A stretch of 64,000 nucleotides of DNA from CAYZJD01 sp964483455. Its GTDB lineage: Bacteria > Acidobacteriota > Terriglobia > Bryobacterales > Bryobacteraceae. Location of the stretch: contig CAZACK010000016.1 of assembly GCA_964483455.1 (NCBI GenBank), forward strand, positions 1 through 64,000, written 5' to 3'. The translations under genes were made by a program, and so were the position numbers. Positions 61,458-64,000 of the stretch are shown in pieces. The notes under the pieces are model-generated. The model saw nothing but the letters and a program-made list of their open reading frames with translations. It did no database searches and was not told where the DNA came from. The stretch's first letter is position 1. Each line of letters begins with the position of its first letter.

Positions 61458-63038
61458 CTACGCCTGCCTCGCTTGTTCGGCGATTTTCCGCAGCGCCGGC
61501 AGCACGTCGCCCGCGCTGACCGCCTCCGAACCCGTCCGGCCGAAGGCGAAGTACAGTTTGCGGTAGAGCGGGTAGAGCTTCTCGTACACTGCGTTTTCCT
61601 TCGCGTCGGGCTCCACCGTTCGGTACTTCGGGCAGAGCGCGGCCTGCGCATCCTCGATCGTCCGGAAAACGCCCGCCGCCAGGAAGGCGAAGATCGCCGA
61701 GCCAAGGCTGGTCACTTCGCTCTGCGGCACGAGCACCGGCTTGTTCAGCACGTTGGCGTAGACGCGGTTGAGGGTCTCGTTCTTTTGGGGAACCCCGCCG
61801 CCGTTGATCACGCGCCGGATCGGCACTCCGTGCTCGGCCATCCGTTCGAGAATGACGCGAGTGTGGAACGCAGTGCCTTCGATGGCGGCGAACAGCTCAT
61901 CCAGCGGGCCGTGGGTCAGGTTCCAGCCGAAGGTCACGCCGCCGAGCTCGGGGTTGACCAGCACCGTGCGATCGCCGTTGTCCCAGGTAAGCCGCAGCAG
62001 TCCGGTCTGCCCGGCGCGGTACTGATCGAGTCCGCCGGAGAGCCCCGCCACGGTTGTTCCCGCCCGCCTGGCGATAGCATCGAAAATATCTCCGGTGGCG
62101 GACAGGCCGGCCTCGATGCCGTAGTAGTGCGGGTGAATGGAGCCTTTCACGACACCGCAGACGCCGGGCACCAGGTCTACCTGTCTCGCGATGGCCATGA
62201 TGCAGGTCGAAGTGCCGACCACATTGACCACGTCGCCTTCCCGGATGCCGGCACCGACCGCGTCCCAGTGCGCGTCGAATGCGCCCACAGGGATCGGGAT
62301 GCCGGCCTTCAGGCCGAGTTTCTCGCCCCATTCAGGCGCCAGGCGCCCGGCGATCGTGTCGGAGGTGGCGTAGCGCCCGTCGAGCCGCGCCCGGACGCCG
62401 GCGAGCAGCCCGTCCACTTTTATCAGGAACTCCTCCGGCGGCAATCCGCCAAGCTGCTCGTTCCACATCCACTTGTGACCCATGGCGCAGACGCTGCGGG
62501 GGACCTGGTGCGGATCGGCGATGCCGGTGAGCACCGCCGCCACCATGTCGCAATGCTCGAGCGCGGTGGCCATCCGGCCGCGCTTGCCGGGGTTGTTGCG
62601 CAGCCAGTGAAGGAGCTTCGAAAAACCCCACTCGGAAGAGTAGACGCCGCCGCACCAGTCGATCGCCTCCAGGTTCTCGCGATGGGCGGTGGCGGTGATG
62701 TGGGCCGCTTCGTTCTTGGCTCGATGGTCGCACCAGAGGTAGTAGTCGTCGAGCGGGTTGAGGTTGTCATCAACAGGAACCACGCTCGAGCCGGTGGTGT
62801 CGAGGGCGATGGCGGCGACATCGCTTCCGCTCACGCCGGCCCCGTCGAGCGCCTTGCGCATCGCGGCGACGAGTGCGTTCATGTGGTCTTCGTGCCGCTG
62901 GGTCGCGTGGTCGGGATCTTCCTTCTTCCGGAACAGCGGGTAATCGGCGGTGGCCGAGCCCAGCCTGCCTCGCTCACTATCGAAGATCGAAACGCGAACG
63001 TTCAGAGTGCCGAAGTCAACGCCTGCAACGATAGCCAT
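61458..63038 (-). CDS. FGGY-family ribulokinase-like kinase
   Basis: From ATG 63038 the 526-residue protein begins MAIVAGVDFGTLNVRVSIFD. VAAIALDTTGSSVVPVDDNL follows, then DDYYLWCDHRAKNEAAHI, VGTSTCIMAIARQVDLVPGV and RRVINGGGVPQKNETLNRVY. Sequence pattern and size fit ribulokinase (AraB) of the L-arabinose pathway or an L-ribulose/D-ribulose-type kinase. It lies 16 bases after the isomerase gene and is surely co-transcribed, so the substrate is the isomerase product. The frame is open beyond 63038, but that part antisenses the isomerase end. Confidence 0.88.
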   Translation of the reverse strand: MAIVAGVDFGTLNVRVSIFDSERGRLGSATADYPLFRKKEDPDHATQRHEDHMNALVAAMRKALDGAGVSGSDVAAIALDTTGSSVVPVDDNLNPLDDYYLWCDHRAKNEAAHITATAHRENLEAIDWCGGVYSSEWGFSKLLHWLRNNPGKRGRMATALEHCDMVAAVLTGIADPHQVPRSVCAMGHKWMWNEQLGGLPPEEFLIKVDGLLAGVRARLDGRYATSDTIAGRLAPEWGEKLGLKAGIPIPVGAFDAHWDAVGAGIREGDVVNVVGTSTCIMAIARQVDLVPGVCGVVKGSIHPHYYGIEAGLSATGDIFDAIARRAGTTVAGLSGGLDQYRAGQTGLLRLTWDNGDRTVLVNPELGGVTFGWNLTHGPLDELFAAIEGTAFHTRVILERMAEHGVPIRRVINGGGVPQKNETLNRVYANVLNKPVLVPQSEVTSLGSAIFAFLAAGVFRTIEDAQAALCPKYRTVEPDAKENAVYEKLYPLYRKLYFAFGRTGSEAVSAGDVLPALRKIAEQARQA

Positions 63039-63054
63039 GTCGTTTCTCGGGGGC

Positions 63055-64000
63055 TCAGTTGTGCCGGTAGATGTCCCAGCCCAGGTAGCGGCGGCCGGCC
63101 TCGTGGACCACGGCGGCGACCGTCGAAAAGTTCGCCGCGACGTGGTGCTCGAAGCCGTTCTCGCAGATGTACCTGAGCAGATCCTGCATCCGCGGGATTT
63201 CCACCACGCCGGCGCCGCCGAAGGTGTCCAGCGGGTCGTCGGTGAAGCGCCCCTCGCCGGTGTAGGCGGACAGCATGCCCTTGCGGTCGTTTGTGGAAAC
63301 ACGCAGGTAGGTCATGGGACCGGACTTCACCCGGCCGACACAGGTGCCAAAGGTGTTCAGCTTGCCGACCGTGCCGGCGATGATCTCCTGGTAATCCATG
63401 CGCACGTCGGCGAAGAAGTGCTTGGGCAGGTTGCTGCAATGGAAGCAGACCGCCTTGTTGGGGTCGTCACCGTAATTGTTGTTCCAGTCGAGCAGCGCGC
63501 TCGGAGTCTCCGAAGCCAGCGCCAGGGCATACATGGCGACGGTGCCGCAGACGTCCACCTCGCAGGCGCTGGGCATCAGCGAGTCGCTCATCATGCTCAT
63601 CACCGTGCACGGCACCACGCCGAAGTACTCTTCCATCGACGTCCAGCACTGGACGGCGCTGACCGTCACGTCGGTCTGCTTCATCCAGCCCTCGACGACG
63701 GCGGCGAGTTTCGCCATCTTGAGCAGCGATTCCTCCGGGATGCCCTGCGTCGAGACGTAGGACTTGATCGCCTGGACCTTTTCCCGCGCCCGATCGTCGT
63801 CGTCCTTCATGCGTCCGATGCGGCCGAAAATCTCCGAGAGATCGAGCGTTTCGACGTCGATCCCGTGCGCCTCGAGCAGTTTTTCGCTGTAGCGAACGGT
63901 ATTGAAAGCCGCCGGCCGCGCGCCGATCGCCCCGATGCGAGTTCTCCGAAGCCCGTTGACCATGCGGCAGACGCCGGCGAACCATTCCAGGTCCCCGCGG
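63055..64000 (-). CDS. L-fucose/L-arabinose isomerase-family protein, partial at window edge
   Basis: The visible 314 codons end in RYLGWDIYRHN; the start lies beyond 64000. In frame at the edge, GDLEWFAGVCRMVNGLRRTR continues upstream. GAIGARPAAFNTVRYSEKLL, VQCWTSMEEYFGVVPCTVMS and ACEVDVCGTVAMYALALASE match FucI/AraA-fold isomerases, with Glu and Asp metal ligands in the last two. LGWDIY is the family C-terminus. It probably converts an aldose (L-arabinose or L-fucose) to the ketose used by the next kinase. Substrate undecided. Confidence 0.85.
   Translation of the reverse strand, partial: RGDLEWFAGVCRMVNGLRRTRIGAIGARPAAFNTVRYSEKLLEAHGIDVETLDLSEIFGRIGRMKDDDDRAREKVQAIKSYVSTQGIPEESLLKMAKLAAVVEGWMKQTDVTVSAVQCWTSMEEYFGVVPCTVMSMMSDSLMPSACEVDVCGTVAMYALALASETPSALLDWNNNYGDDPNKAVCFHCSNLPKHFFADVRMDYQEIIAGTVGKLNTFGTCVGRVKSGPMTYLRVSTNDRKGMLSAYTGEGRFTDDPLDTFGGAGVVEIPRMQDLLRYICENGFEHHVAANFSTVAAVVHEAGRRYLGWDIYRHN

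Overview
The window is GC-rich bacterial chromosome, most likely from an Acidobacteriota member close to Candidatus Solibacter / Bryobacterales. The pointers are two proteins ending in the Solibacter-type C-terminal beta domain (TIGR03437-like, 21.6-23.8 kb), three acidobacterial-style VWA proteins, several Tat-exported Gfo/Idh/MocA oxidoreductases, a DUF1080 protein, and many relics of toxin-antitoxin and Uma2 genes. A run of exactly 100 N at 42738-42837 shows this is a scaffolded draft, possibly a metagenome bin. This assignment is inference from gene content; no search was run.

Layout. 0-3.5 kb: OmpA-type lipoprotein, then lysS with an overlapping LolC/FtsX permease on the minus strand. 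3.5-5.1 kb: a glycosyltransferase and two broken mazEF-like modules facing each other. 5.1-7.9 kb: the classic SRP RNA - dnaX - ybaB - recR cluster, with an array of 8-nt repeats in inverted arrangement between the SRP RNA and dnaX. 8.0-10.2 kb: a coupled operon of two secreted VWA proteins and a small basic protein. 10.3-21.5 kb: aldo/keto reductase, a radical SAM enzyme resembling tetraether lipid synthase (Tes), two Gfo/Idh oxidoreductases, GYD protein, uvrA, phosphoesterase, mutY. 21.5-24.7 kb: exported proteins. 24.8-28.2 kb: copper-type P-ATPase and an unrecognised conserved-looking protein. 28.2-33.1 kb: a patch of gene debris (M36 peptidase, Uma2, histidine-kinase and beta-propeller fragments) around an M48-like protein lacking its catalytic Glu, a DUF192 lipoprotein and larB. 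33.0-41.4 kb: FlK-like thioesterase and a carbohydrate block (Gfo/Idh, MFS, OYE-type oxidoreductase, ROK kinase, xylulokinase). 41.4-43.5 kb: decayed PhoD-like phosphatase, assembly gap, intact Phd/VapC pair. 43.5-56.3 kb: a solute-binding-like protein without signal peptide, two sensor kinases, acyl-CoA dehydrogenase, GH2 glycosidase, tRNA-Glu(CUC), two thioredoxin-like paralogues, a VWA protein and a beta-propeller. 56.3-64 kb: DUF1080 protein, glycogen phosphorylase, zinc-ribbon protein, polyol dehydrogenase, and a ribulokinase-like / fucose-arabinose-isomerase-like operon running off the right edge.

Metabolically the window is dominated by carbohydrate use: import or efflux (MFS), sugar kinases, sugar dehydrogenases, an isomerase, GH2 glucosaminidase-like hydrolase and glycogen breakdown. 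Two features are most worth a second look. One is the Tes-like radical SAM enzyme. The other is a recurring promoter arrangement, TANNNT-N6-start codon, at five genes with no Shine-Dalgarno sequence, which predicts leaderless mRNAs. Dispersed palindromic repeats, one family of which supplies the stop codon of two unrelated genes, also recur.
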